From Acidovorax sp. SRB_14 (GTDB lineage Bacteria > Pseudomonadota > Gammaproteobacteria > Burkholderiales > Burkholderiaceae_C): a stretch of DNA of 64,000 nt. Positions within the stretch are counted from its first letter, which is position 1, and every line of letters begins with the position of its first letter. A model generated the notes under the pieces. It saw only the letters and a list, made by a program, of their open reading frames with translations. It made no database searches and was not told the origin of the DNA. The stretch is from contig NZ_MWOK01000016.1 of NCBI RefSeq assembly GCF_012932145.1, forward strand, positions 1-64,000. The letters are read 5' to 3'. Below are positions 55,626 to 63,862 of the stretch, one piece after another. Made by a program: the position numbers and the translations under genes.

Positions 55626-57968
55626 GTGCAACCCCCTCTCCCCCGAGCATGGCTCGCGTTCCTGAGCCGCCATTCCGGGCGCATTCTCGTCACTGGCAGC
55701 GCCGGTCTGTCACTGGCTCTGCTGGTCCTGGTCTGGACCTTCACATGGCAGAGGCTGGACGCAGAGAAAGTGCTGACCCGTGCCAACGCCAGCGTACAGC
55801 AGCAGAACCTGAGCCACATCATTTCCGAGAACCTGGGCCAGATCCTGGACCGCGGACGGGTGATGGCGATCGCCGCCGAGGGCTGGTTCAATGGCAACCC
55901 CGCGGAAACCCTCGGCCACCTGTCGTCGATGGCGGCCGCAGACCGCATCTTTCTGCGCATCGCGCTGTACGACCAAACGTCGCGGCGGGTCTACACCTCG
56001 TCCCCCGCGCAGGACAGCCCCGAATTCACCACTGCCGTCTGGGCGTTGCTGAGCACGTCCGCGCAGGAAGGCACCAACCATCTGCGCCTCGCGCCCCTGT
56101 CGCCATCGAGTGAACACGCGTGGCAGATCCCGCTCCTCATCCCGGTGAACGGCAACCACAACACCCCGCGCGGCGTGCTGCTGGTGGTACTCGACCTCGG
56201 CTACTTTCTGCAGTTGTACCGGCACATCGACATGGGCCGCTCCGGCGTGATCCAGGTGCTGACGGCCGACGCCATGGTCGTGGCGGAGGCGCGCCCCGAG
56301 GGTCTGGTGCTGCAGAACGGCGCCCGCCGTGCGGGTGTGTCACTCCCGCCCGGCGTCCATGCGGGTGCGCTGCAGGGCGATCTGTTCCAGGATGGGCGGA
56401 CGTACCTTTCCAGTTTTCGGCAACCCGAGAGCCGGCCGTTCACCGTCGTCGTCAGCCGCGACATGCAGGAGATTCTGACCGCGCACTCGGCCATCCGGTC
56501 CCGCTTGTTTGCCGGTCTGGCCGTGCTGACGGCCTTCTTCGCCGCGGTCACCTTCTGGGTGGCGCGCGGCATCCAGCGCCAGGGCGGTCTGGTGGAGGCC
56601 CTGGCCCGGTCCAATGAGAAGAACCAACTGCTGATCGACCAACTGGAAGAGGAGAAGCGCCGCGCGGTCATGCTGGCCGCCCACGACCATCTGACCGGGC
56701 TGCCCAATCGGCGCATGTTCAACGAGCTGCTGGCCAGCCACCTGCTGCAGGCCAAGCGCAACCGCAGGCACTATGCGCTGATGTATCTGGATCTCGACCG
56801 CTTCAAGAGCGTCAACGACACCCTGGGCCACCATGTCGGCGACCTGCTGCTGCAGGCCGTCTCGGCCCGGCTGCGCGCGGGCCTGCGGGAGTCTGACCTC
56901 GTGGCGCGCCTGGGCGGGGACGAGTTCGCCGTGCTGGTGACCGGCCTGGAGCGCATGGACGACATCGCCGCCGTCGCCGGCAAGCTGGTGGAACAGCTCA
57001 GCCTGCCCTACGAGGGCCTGGACGGCCACGCCATCCAGACCAGCCCCAGCATCGGCGTGGCCGTCTTCCCCCGGGATGGCCAGGACATCGGCGCCCTGAG
57101 CCGGCATGCCGACGCCGCCATGTACCAGTCCAAGCGCTCCGGTCGCGGCAGGTACACCTTCTACGACGCGGTGCGCAAACCGGCCGATGCGCGCTTCCTC
57201 GAACAGCGCCTGCCCAAAGCCATTGCCGAGCATGAACTGGTGCTGCATTTCCAGCCCAAGGTCCGCCTCTGCGACTACCAGTTGGTCGGGTTCGAGGCGC
57301 TGGTGCGCTGGCAGCACCCGGAGTTCGGCCTGATCTATCCGAACGATTTCATCCCCCTGGCCGAGAGCACGGGCGCCATCGTTGAGCTGGGCAACTGGGT
57401 CGCGCAGGCCTGCTGCCAGCAACTGGCAAGCTGGCAGGCCGAAGGGCTCAAGGTGGTGCCCATCGCCTTCAATGTGTCCGCCATGCAGCTGCTGGACGAG
57501 GAGCTGCCCCTGCGCGTTGCGGGCATGCTCGCCACCCACGGCGTGGCGGCCGGATCGCTGGAAGTGGAGATCACCGAGACCTGCCTCGTCGAATCGATGG
57601 ACGTCGCTGTCAAGGTGCTCGATGCGCTCGAGAAGCTGGGCGTGCACATCGCCCTGGACGACTTCGGCAGCGGATTTTCCAGCCTGGGCTACGTGCGCAC
57701 CCTTCCCATCCACTGCATCAAGATCGACCGCTCGTTCATCAACGACATCCGCAACAGCCCGGACGACGCGGTCATCGTCACCTCCATCATCACCCTGGCG
57801 CACAACCTCAAGATGCGCGTGGTGGCCGAAGGCGTCGAGCGGCTCGACCAGCTGATCCACCTCAAGACCGCCGGTTGCGACGAGGTCCAGGGATACTTTT
57901 TCAGCCGCCCCGTTCCCGCCGATGCGGCCCGGGAATTCCTCCTGCAACCCGCGATGTCCCCGGCATGA
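55626..57968 (+). CDS. Membrane GGDEF-EAL protein (diguanylate cyclase/phosphodiesterase)
   Basis: A 780-residue cyclic-di-GMP enzyme from a GTG start (TTG at 55602 is an alternative; no ATG). TM1 is at about 20-40, a periplasmic sensor domain at about 45-280, and TM2 at about 285-310. The GGDEF domain has intact GGDEF (about 430) and the inhibitory I-site RESD five residues upstream. The EAL domain has EALVRW (about 556), the Asn in FNVSAMQL, EITET, ALDDFGSGFSSL and IKIDRSF, so both activities may be real. Its stop overlaps the start of a PhnD-like periplasmic protein (ATGA), pointing to a ligand-sensing partner. Confidence 0.92.
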   Translation: MQPPLPRAWLAFLSRHSGRILVTGSAGLSLALLVLVWTFTWQRLDAEKVLTRANASVQQQNLSHIISENLGQILDRGRVMAIAAEGWFNGNPAETLGHLSSMAAADRIFLRIALYDQTSRRVYTSSPAQDSPEFTTAVWALLSTSAQEGTNHLRLAPLSPSSEHAWQIPLLIPVNGNHNTPRGVLLVVLDLGYFLQLYRHIDMGRSGVIQVLTADAMVVAEARPEGLVLQNGARRAGVSLPPGVHAGALQGDLFQDGRTYLSSFRQPESRPFTVVVSRDMQEILTAHSAIRSRLFAGLAVLTAFFAAVTFWVARGIQRQGGLVEALARSNEKNQLLIDQLEEEKRRAVMLAAHDHLTGLPNRRMFNELLASHLLQAKRNRRHYALMYLDLDRFKSVNDTLGHHVGDLLLQAVSARLRAGLRESDLVARLGGDEFAVLVTGLERMDDIAAVAGKLVEQLSLPYEGLDGHAIQTSPSIGVAVFPRDGQDIGALSRHADAAMYQSKRSGRGRYTFYDAVRKPADARFLEQRLPKAIAEHELVLHFQPKVRLCDYQLVGFEALVRWQHPEFGLIYPNDFIPLAESTGAIVELGNWVAQACCQQLASWQAEGLKVVPIAFNVSAMQLLDEELPLRVAGMLATHGVAAGSLEVEITETCLVESMDVAVKVLDALEKLGVHIALDDFGSGFSSLGYVRTLPIHCIKIDRSFINDIRNSPDDAVIVTSIITLAHNLKMRVVAEGVERLDQLIHLKTAGCDEVQGYFFSRPVPADAAREFLLQPAMSPA

Positions 57969-58843
57969 AAAACCCCTTTCGCAGCCTGTGCGCCGGCTTG
58001 GCGCTCACGGTGGTCGCGCTGCACGCCCCGGCGGCCACCTGTGAAGATCCGCGCCCCCTGCGGCTGGCGCTGGTTCCCCTGAAAGACCCGACGACCCAGC
58101 TGGCCCAGTACCGTCCCCTGATCCGACAGCTGGAAATCGCCCTGGACCGGCGCATCGAGACGGTTCCGGCCACCTCGTACGGCGCGGTCATCGAAGGCCT
58201 GCTGGCCGGCGGCATCGACCTGGCCGAACTCGGCCCGGCCTCTTATGCCATCGCGATGCACCGCGGCGCCCATATCGCCCCCATCGCCTCGTTTCGCCTG
58301 CGCGCGGGGCCGGCGACCGACTCCACCAAGTCCTACTACTCGCTGCTGATCACGCGCCGCGCAGCGGGCCTGACAAGCCTGGAGGGGCTGCGCGGGACCA
58401 CGCTCAGCCTGACCGACCCGGCCAGCACCTCGGGCGCGTTGTTGCCGCGCAAGGCCATCCAGCAGTTGACCGGAACACCCCTGGACAGCTATTTCCAGCG
58501 CGTCACCTTCGCCGGCTCGCACGACCGCGCCATCGACACCGTGCAAAAAGGCCTGGTGGATGCCGCCTTTGTTTCGAGCACCTCGGTGGACGAAGCCGTC
58601 CGCCGTGGCAGGCTGCGCATGGAAGACCTTCACACCCTGTGGAAGTCAAACCCCATTCCCTACGACCCCTTCGTGCACCGCACTCAACTGTGCCCGGCGC
58701 TGGCCGCCAAAATCCGGCAGGTCTTTCTGGGCGACGTGAGCGCGTTGCAAGGCATGTTCAAGGACCTGGGAATGACCGGCTTCGTTCCGGTGTCCGATGC
58801 GCAGTACCGCGAGATCCGGGCGCTGTTCCCGCCCAGACCCTGA
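57965..58843 (+). CDS. PhnD-like periplasmic binding protein coupled to the GGDEF-EAL gene
   Basis: A 292-residue PhnD-superfamily protein with a signal peptide (about 1-24, LCAGLALTVVALHAPAAT). Key segments are LRLALVPLKDPTTQLAQYRP, GGIDLAELGPASYA, and the ligand-loop LSLTDPASTSGALLPRKAI. It starts at an ATGA overlap with the GGDEF-EAL stop and has no transport genes of its own downstream. That arrangement suggests a sensor subunit that docks on the periplasmic domain of the GGDEF-EAL protein. It is clearly distinct from the PhnD-like protein at 52038. Confidence 0.88.
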   Translation: MKNPFRSLCAGLALTVVALHAPAATCEDPRPLRLALVPLKDPTTQLAQYRPLIRQLEIALDRRIETVPATSYGAVIEGLLAGGIDLAELGPASYAIAMHRGAHIAPIASFRLRAGPATDSTKSYYSLLITRRAAGLTSLEGLRGTTLSLTDPASTSGALLPRKAIQQLTGTPLDSYFQRVTFAGSHDRAIDTVQKGLVDAAFVSSTSVDEAVRRGRLRMEDLHTLWKSNPIPYDPFVHRTQLCPALAAKIRQVFLGDVSALQGMFKDLGMTGFVPVSDAQYREIRALFPPRP

Positions 58844-58855
58844 CCTGCGGCCGGC

Positions 58856-60124
58856 TCACGCCGCCACCGCAGCGGGCCTCGGCGACCGCGCGGCCACGCC
58901 CACGCCCACCAGGGCCGCGGACACCACGCTCAGGGCCAGCGTGAGCGCAGAGCCGTAGAAGATGCCCGAGGTCATGCCCCGGTCGAGCATGGCGCCAAAC
59001 ACGGGGGCGGCGAGGCAAAAGCCCAGGTCCAGGCCAGAATACACCGTGCCGTACACGCGGCCCGTCGCACCGGGCGGGCTGGCGCGCTTGATGAGCATGT
59101 CGCGCGACGGCCCCGCCAGGCCGGTGCCCAGGCCTGCCACCGAAGCCACCGCCACCGCCGCCATGCCGGACAGCCAGCCGGTTCCGACCAGCACCAGCAA
59201 GGCCGCCGAGGCCAGCAGGCACACTGAGATCACCTTTTCCAGGCGCACCACGCGGCCCACCAGGAAGCCGCCCACCACCATGCCCGCCGCACCGCACAGC
59301 ATGTAGCCGGTGACCACCATGGCCGTCACGCTCAGGGGCAGTCCGTGCATGGTCTGTAGCGCGGGGCTGGCGAAGCTCTGGATCGCGCTCAGGGCGCAGG
59401 TGCTCCAGAAAAAGAACGAAAAGCACAGCCACACCGAGGGCAGCTTGAGAAAGGCCATCGGGTGCTCATCCGCCACGGCGCTGCCGCCGCCCTTGGCCTG
59501 GTGCGCCCAGGCGCCCTGGCGGTCGTCGAGCGCGTCGCGGTTGGCCACCATGACGGCCAGCATCCCCAGCGCCAGCGCAGCACCGCACAGGCAGGCGGTG
59601 CGCCACGAGCCGGTGGCCGTGGTGATGCCGGCCATGAACACCGGCGCCATCGCCCAGCCCAGGTTGCCCGAGATGCCGTGCACCGAGAAGCCGTGCCCCA
59701 GGCGCTGCGGCGACACGCGCTTGTTCAGGATGGTGAAGTCCACCGGATGGAAGGGCGCGTTGCCCAGACCGGCCAGCGCCGCCGCCAGCACCAGGCCGGT
59801 GTAGCCCTGCGCCGTGCCCGCCACCAGGCCCGCGGCGGAAAAGCTCGACAGCGCAAAGAACAGAACCGGGCGCGCGCCCACGCGGTCGACCAGAAAGCCC
59901 GACATCGCCTGGCCCACGCCCGAGATGACGAAAAATACTGACACCAGCAGCCCGAGCTGCGAGTAGTTGAAACCGAATTCGGCGATCAGCCACGGAAACA
60001 GCGGGGGCAGCAGCATGTGGAAGAAATGCGAGGAGCCGTGCGCCAGGCCGATGAGGCCGATGGTGCGGGCGTCCTGACGCAGAGGCACGGCGGCCGGCGC
60101 GGGAGGGTGAGAGGGCGTAGTCAT
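58856..60124 (-). CDS. Major facilitator superfamily transporter
   Basis: A 422-residue MFS protein with twelve hydrophobic helices. It opens GLIGLAHGSSHFFHMLLPPL (about 23-42), and the helix 2-3 motif SGFLVDRVGARPVLFFAL is the MFS motif A equivalent. HGISGNLGWAMAPVFMAGI and GPSRDMLIKRASPPGATGRVYG resemble the fosmidomycin-resistance/oxalate-type exporters, but the substrate is not deducible. It converges on the PhnD-like gene (13-base gap) and diverges from the ECF sigma operon. Confidence 0.9.
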   Translation of the reverse strand: MTTPSHPPAPAAVPLRQDARTIGLIGLAHGSSHFFHMLLPPLFPWLIAEFGFNYSQLGLLVSVFFVISGVGQAMSGFLVDRVGARPVLFFALSSFSAAGLVAGTAQGYTGLVLAAALAGLGNAPFHPVDFTILNKRVSPQRLGHGFSVHGISGNLGWAMAPVFMAGITTATGSWRTACLCGAALALGMLAVMVANRDALDDRQGAWAHQAKGGGSAVADEHPMAFLKLPSVWLCFSFFFWSTCALSAIQSFASPALQTMHGLPLSVTAMVVTGYMLCGAAGMVVGGFLVGRVVRLEKVISVCLLASAALLVLVGTGWLSGMAAVAVASVAGLGTGLAGPSRDMLIKRASPPGATGRVYGTVYSGLDLGFCLAAPVFGAMLDRGMTSGIFYGSALTLALSVVSAALVGVGVAARSPRPAAVAA

Positions 60125-60379
60125 GGGCGCCATCTTAGGGAGATGGGAAAACCCTGGCTCGCCCGCACTGGGCGGCCTGCACGCGGCCGCTGCGGCAGGT
60201 CTACGTGCCGGGCCTGCAGGCACACCACCCGTCCAAAACACCTGCCGCAGAGCACGCCTGCGCAGGTTGCGTGGCATCACAGAAGCGCTGGATAAACACC
60301 GGCACACCACAAAAACAAGGGTAAATACCTAGACGCCTTCCAAGGGCCGAAGGAATAAAGCCCGGCATCCTGCGCTCTT

Positions 60380-60916
60380 ATGCACATGATCCAAACGGCG
60401 GAGTCCCGCTACAACCAATGGGTGCGCGAGCACTACCGCTTTTTGCTGCGCAGCGCCTGGGCGCTGATGGGCTCGCGCGCGGTCGCTGAAGACGTGGTGC
60501 AGGACTGTTTCACCAGCGCCTGGAAGCACCGCAAGCAGCTGCGCGACCCGGCGCTGGCGCGCGCCTGGCTGTTCCAGATCATGCGCCGCCACGCCCTGCG
60601 CCACATGGCGCCACCCCACCTGGCGCTCGACGATGACCTGCCGCACGCCAGCGACGTGGTGGCCGATGGCGCGCTCGACGACCAGCTCGACGTGGTCAAG
60701 GCCCTGGCGCGCATCGCGCCCATCCACCGCGAGGTGCTGGTGCTGTTTTATTTCGACGACATGCCCACGGCGCAGATGGCGCAGGCGCTGGAAGTGGCGC
60801 CGGGCACGGTGCTCTCGCGCCTCTCGCGCGCCCGCGAGGCGCTGCGTGCGGCGCTGCACCCCACGGGCGCGGCCGCCGCCCCCTCCCCCGCAGCCCCGCG
60901 GCTGCGCAAGGTCTGA
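60380..60916 (+). CDS. ECF-type RNA polymerase sigma factor
   Basis: A 178-residue sigma factor with region 2 (about 10-75, YRFLLRSAWALMGSRAVAED then VVQDCFTSAWKHR) and region 4 (about 105-160, LARIAPIHREVLVLFYFDDM and VAPGTVLSRLSRAREALR). ATG at 60386 is an alternative start. It heads an operon with a membrane protein and sorAB, which suggests it responds to sulfite; an analogous sigma/anti-sigma/sulfite dehydrogenase arrangement is known in Sinorhizobium. No clear ribosome site was seen. Confidence 0.92.
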   Translation: MHMIQTAESRYNQWVREHYRFLLRSAWALMGSRAVAEDVVQDCFTSAWKHRKQLRDPALARAWLFQIMRRHALRHMAPPHLALDDDLPHASDVVADGALDDQLDVVKALARIAPIHREVLVLFYFDDMPTAQMAQALEVAPGTVLSRLSRAREALRAALHPTGAAAAPSPAAPRLRKV

Positions 60917-60917
60917 C

Positions 60918-61493
60918 ATGCCCGACCAACGCCCTCCCGACACCGCCTTCGACCTGCGCGCGCGCGCCGAACTTGCGCTGGCCTTTGACCCGGGCCAGCC
61001 GCCCCAACATCTGTTCCGCCACACGCCGCTGCTGGCGCGCCGGGGCCTGCAGCGCACTTTGGCCGCGCTGCTGCTCACGGCCACCGGCGCCACGGCGGTG
61101 CTGGCCATGCGCCCGCCGGCGCTGGTGCGCGGCGCCATCGAGCACGAGTACTACGAACGCACGCTGCGCGGCGCCTTCATGGAGGCCGCGCCGCTGCTGC
61201 AGCACCTCGGGCTGGGCGACCGGCAGGCCCTGCCCGGCTACCCGCAGCTGCTGCGGCCCTGCGACATCGACGGGCACCTGACCTACCACCTCACCACCTT
61301 CTTTGAAAAAGGCGGCATGGTGACGGTGTTCGCCTTTGACGACGCGGTGTCGCTGCCGGACGGCAGCGGCTGGTGGGGCAATGTGTACTGGCAGGTCGTG
61401 ACCTCGCAGGGCGGCAAGCCGCTGGTGCTCGTCGCGCAGAAGAAAAAGGCCCTGGCCGTGGCGCAAGGCGCCTTGGCCGCGCCGCCGCCCTAG
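60918..61493 (+). CDS. Putative anti-sigma factor, single-pass membrane protein
   Basis: A 191-residue protein beginning one base after the sigma stop. About 40 soluble N-terminal residues (PDTAFDLRARAELALAFDPG), one membrane helix (about 45-63, LQRTLAALLLTATGATAVLA) and a periplasmic domain of about 125 residues. No zinc-binding HxxxCxxC motif is present, so it is not a ZAS-type anti-sigma. The role is inferred from coupling and topology only. Confidence 0.65.
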   Translation: MPDQRPPDTAFDLRARAELALAFDPGQPPQHLFRHTPLLARRGLQRTLAALLLTATGATAVLAMRPPALVRGAIEHEYYERTLRGAFMEAAPLLQHLGLGDRQALPGYPQLLRPCDIDGHLTYHLTTFFEKGGMVTVFAFDDAVSLPDGSGWWGNVYWQVVTSQGGKPLVLVAQKKKALAVAQGALAAPPP

Positions 61494-61546
61494 CTTGGCG
61501 CTCCCCGTTTTCCCTTTCTCACCCCCCGAAGAACCCAGGAGACTTC

Positions 61547-62758
61547 ATGCACTCTGAACCCACTTCCCTGCCCCGCCGCCGCCTGCTCACCGGCACGGCC
61601 AGCGCCCTCGCCGCCGCCGGCCTGGCCACCTGGGCGAATGGCGCCGCGGCGCAAGCCGCCGCCGCCAAGCCCCTGCCGGCCTACCTGGGCTGGAAGGACG
61701 CCGGCAGCGTCATCGTGCACAGCAGCACCACGCTGGAGACCCGGCGCGGCGCGTTCGGCACCAGCGTGATCACGCCCACCGACCAGCTCTACATCCGCAA
61801 CAACCTGCCCGCGCCCGACGCGGCCATCGTGGCCAACCGCGATGCCTGGGAGATCAGCGTCAGCGGCGTCAAGAGCCCGCGCAAGCTCACCGTGGGCGAA
61901 CTCAAGGCCCTGGGCCTGGAGACCGTCGCGATGGTGCTGCAGTGCTCGGGCAATGGCCGCGGCTTCTTCCCGAGCAAGCCCAGCGGCACGCCCTGGACCG
62001 TGGGCGCGGCCGGCTGCGTGGTCTGGAGCGGCGTGCCGGTGCGCGCCGTGGCCGAGGCCCTGGGCGGCGTGGCCGATGGCATGCGCTTCATGACCGGCAC
62101 GGGCGGCGAGAAGCTGCCCGAGGGCATCGACCCCAAGAGCATCGTCGTCGAGCGCTCGGTGCCCGCGGCCGCCATGCAGGACGCGCTGCTGGCCTGGGAG
62201 ATGAACGGCGCCCCGATCCCGCTGGCCCATGGCGGCCCGCTGCGCCTGATCGTGCCGGGCTACACCGGCGTGAACAACATCAAGTACATCCGGCAGCTGG
62301 CCTTCACGGCGCAGGAGAGCGACGCCAAGATCATGTCGCACGGCTACCGCATGACGCCCCCGGGCGGCAAGGGCGACCCGAGCCAGCCTTCGGTGCAGGA
62401 GATGTCCATCAAGTCGTGGATCAACGGACCGCTGCCCGACGATGGCCAGATCGCGGCCGGCGCCCCCGTGCAGATCCACGGTGTGGCCTTCGGCGGCCTG
62501 CACGCGGTCAAGGGCGTGGAGGTGTCGATCGATGGCGGCAAGACCTGGCAGGCGGCGCGCTTTGTCGGCCCCGACCTGGGCAAGTACGCCTGGCGCCAGT
62601 TCGTGCTGCAGGCCAAGCTGCCGGCCGGCACGCACACGCTGGCCAGCCGCGCCGCCGACACGGCCGGCAACGTCCAGCCCGAGACGCGCGGTGAGAACCA
62701 GAGCGGCTACAACAACAGCAGCTGGGCCGACCACGCGGTCAAGGTCACCGCCGCCTGA
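61547..62758 (+). CDS. sorA: Sulfite dehydrogenase molybdopterin subunit (SorA)
   Basis: A 403-residue periplasmic enzyme oxidising sulfite to sulfate. The leader SLPRRRLLTGTASALAAAGL is a twin-arginine signal. The molybdenum-ligating cysteine lies in VLQCSGNGRGFF (about 132). The Mo-binding HGGPLRLIVPGYTGVNNIKY loop and the C-terminal dimerisation beta domain (VEVSIDGGKTWQAARF, WADHAV) complete a sulfite-oxidase fold. It pairs with the downstream cytochrome c as in SorAB. Start codon has AGGAG. Confidence 0.93.
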   Translation: MHSEPTSLPRRRLLTGTASALAAAGLATWANGAAAQAAAAKPLPAYLGWKDAGSVIVHSSTTLETRRGAFGTSVITPTDQLYIRNNLPAPDAAIVANRDAWEISVSGVKSPRKLTVGELKALGLETVAMVLQCSGNGRGFFPSKPSGTPWTVGAAGCVVWSGVPVRAVAEALGGVADGMRFMTGTGGEKLPEGIDPKSIVVERSVPAAAMQDALLAWEMNGAPIPLAHGGPLRLIVPGYTGVNNIKYIRQLAFTAQESDAKIMSHGYRMTPPGGKGDPSQPSVQEMSIKSWINGPLPDDGQIAAGAPVQIHGVAFGGLHAVKGVEVSIDGGKTWQAARFVGPDLGKYAWRQFVLQAKLPAGTHTLASRAADTAGNVQPETRGENQSGYNNSSWADHAVKVTAA

Positions 62759-62773
62759 CGCTGCCCCGCCCCG

Positions 62774-62805
62774 CCCCCAGGCCGCAGGGCCTGGGGGTTT
62801 TCTTT
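62774..62805 (+). terminator. Hairpin between sorA and sorB
   Basis: CCCCCAGGC-CGCAGG-GCCTGGGGG followed by TTTTCTTTT. It looks like an intrinsic terminator inside the operon and may reduce sorB transcription. Confidence 0.75.
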
Positions 62806-62846
62806 TGCGCCCTCGGCGCTGCCCCCCTATGGATCGGAACCACACC

Positions 62847-63209
62847 ATGCCACTGCTCTTCAACACCCCCGCCCGCTTCCTGCGCGCCCTGGCCGCGCCC
62901 GCGCTGCTGCTGGCCGCCGGCCTCTGCGGCACGGCCACGAGCGCCGCCGACGAAGCCGCCCAGATGGCCCTGGGAAAGAAGCTCTTCACCACCTCCACGC
63001 CCGCCTGCGCCGTCTGCCACACGCTCAAGGACGCGGGGGCCGAAGGCGCCGTGGGCCCGGTGCTCGACGAACTGCGGCCCGACGCCGCGCGCGTGACGAA
63101 AGCGCTGCGCGACGGCCTGGGCAGCATGCCCTCGTTCAAGGCCAGCCTGACCGACGCGCAGATCGCCGCGCTGGCGCTCTACGTCGCCAAGGCCAGCCGT
63201 CAGCCCTGA
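62847..63209 (+). CDS. sorB: Cytochrome c subunit of sulfite dehydrogenase (SorB-like)
   Basis: A 120-residue periplasmic monohaem cytochrome c. Signal peptide about 1-33 (LRALAAPALLLAAGLCGTATSA), haem motif CAVCH (about 53-57) and a distal methionine in LGSMPSF. It accepts electrons from SorA and passes them to the respiratory chain. ATG at 62829 would add six residues. Its position right after sorA gives the role. Confidence 0.9.
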   Translation: MPLLFNTPARFLRALAAPALLLAAGLCGTATSAADEAAQMALGKKLFTTSTPACAVCHTLKDAGAEGAVGPVLDELRPDAARVTKALRDGLGSMPSFKASLTDAQIAALALYVAKASRQP

Positions 63210-63462
63210 GGCGCGCGCCCCGCCGGCGCGTTCAGGCAGATGGGCAGGGCAGGCCCCTGCCCGACAGGCGGCGGCGGTCGTTTCAGGTCTGCGATTCGGC
63301 GCAGCGGTTTCTCGAAAAACACGCCAGAAAGGACCTGGGCCCCGGCCCGGGCCCATGCCGCCCGCCCCGGGAAAAACCCGCGGTCGGCACCGCCGCGCTC
63401 CAGGCTGCCGCGCAGCCCTGCCCAGGCCCCCTCCGCGCAGCAGCCCGGGGAGTGCACCCCAG

Positions 63463-63517
63463 CCAAATTGGCCTCCAGCCCTTTACCAGAAAGCGCTGAC
63501 AGCTATCAATTTCATAT
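63463..63517 (-). repeat. Dispersed palindromic element, copy 14
   Basis: AAATTGGCCTCCAGCCCTTTA-spacer-AAAGCGCTGACAGCTATCAATTT in a gene-free region. Confidence 0.8.
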
Positions 63518-63598
63518 TCCCGCCCCAGCCTCGTGCGCCCCACAGACCGCAGGACGCGCCATGCCGTGCGGCGGGCGCCCGTGCGCGGGGACCGCCCC

Positions 63599-63614
63599 GT
63601 TGACTTGCGTCAAC
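63599..63614. promoter_or_regulatory. FNR/ANR-type box
   Basis: GTTGAC-TTGC-GTCAAC, a perfect palindrome matching TTGAY-N4-RTCAA. A CAAAAT at 63635-63640 as -10 would put its centre near -41, the class II activating position, for the DUF3149 gene. Confidence 0.65.
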
Positions 63615-63683
63615 GCCCGGCTTGAGGCACGCTCCAAAATCCACACCCTGACTATGGTTTTAAAAAGAACGGAGGGACCCCCC

Positions 63684-63833
63684 ATGAAGCTGCTGACCGA
63701 CCTCTTCACCACCGACTATGGACTGATGAGCATCACCGGCATTGCCATCATGCTGTTGGGCGGCATCGCATCGGCCGTCGTCGTGCGGCGCAAGATGGGC
63801 GAAGCTCCGACGGTGGCGGACACCCCCAAGTAA
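63684..63833 (+). CDS. DUF3149 small membrane protein
   Basis: A 49-residue protein: short amphipathic start MKLLTDLFTTDYGLMS, one membrane helix (about 17-35, ITGIAIMLLGGIASAVVVRR) and a polar tail. The TDYGLMS phrase and size fit DUF3149. GGAGGG sits nine bases before ATG. Function unknown; an FNR-type box upstream suggests expression under low oxygen. Confidence 0.85.
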   Translation: MKLLTDLFTTDYGLMSITGIAIMLLGGIASAVVVRRKMGEAPTVADTPK

Positions 63834-63862
63834 CGTAAAGCGGCGCCCCCTGCCGCGCGGGA

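Larger units (their letters stand above)
63210..63683. other. Intergenic region between sorB and the DUF3149 gene
   Basis: 474 bases with no credible gene. It holds dispersed repeat copy 14 and, near its right end, an FNR/ANR-type box and candidate promoter for the DUF3149 gene. Several GC-rich inverted repeats are present but none has a T-run. Confidence 0.6.

Noticed and set aside
60347-60360. GGAATAAA before the ECF sigma gene as a sigma-specific -35 box
   Set aside because: A transcript starting at the right distance would begin at or after the start codon; no matching -10 was found.
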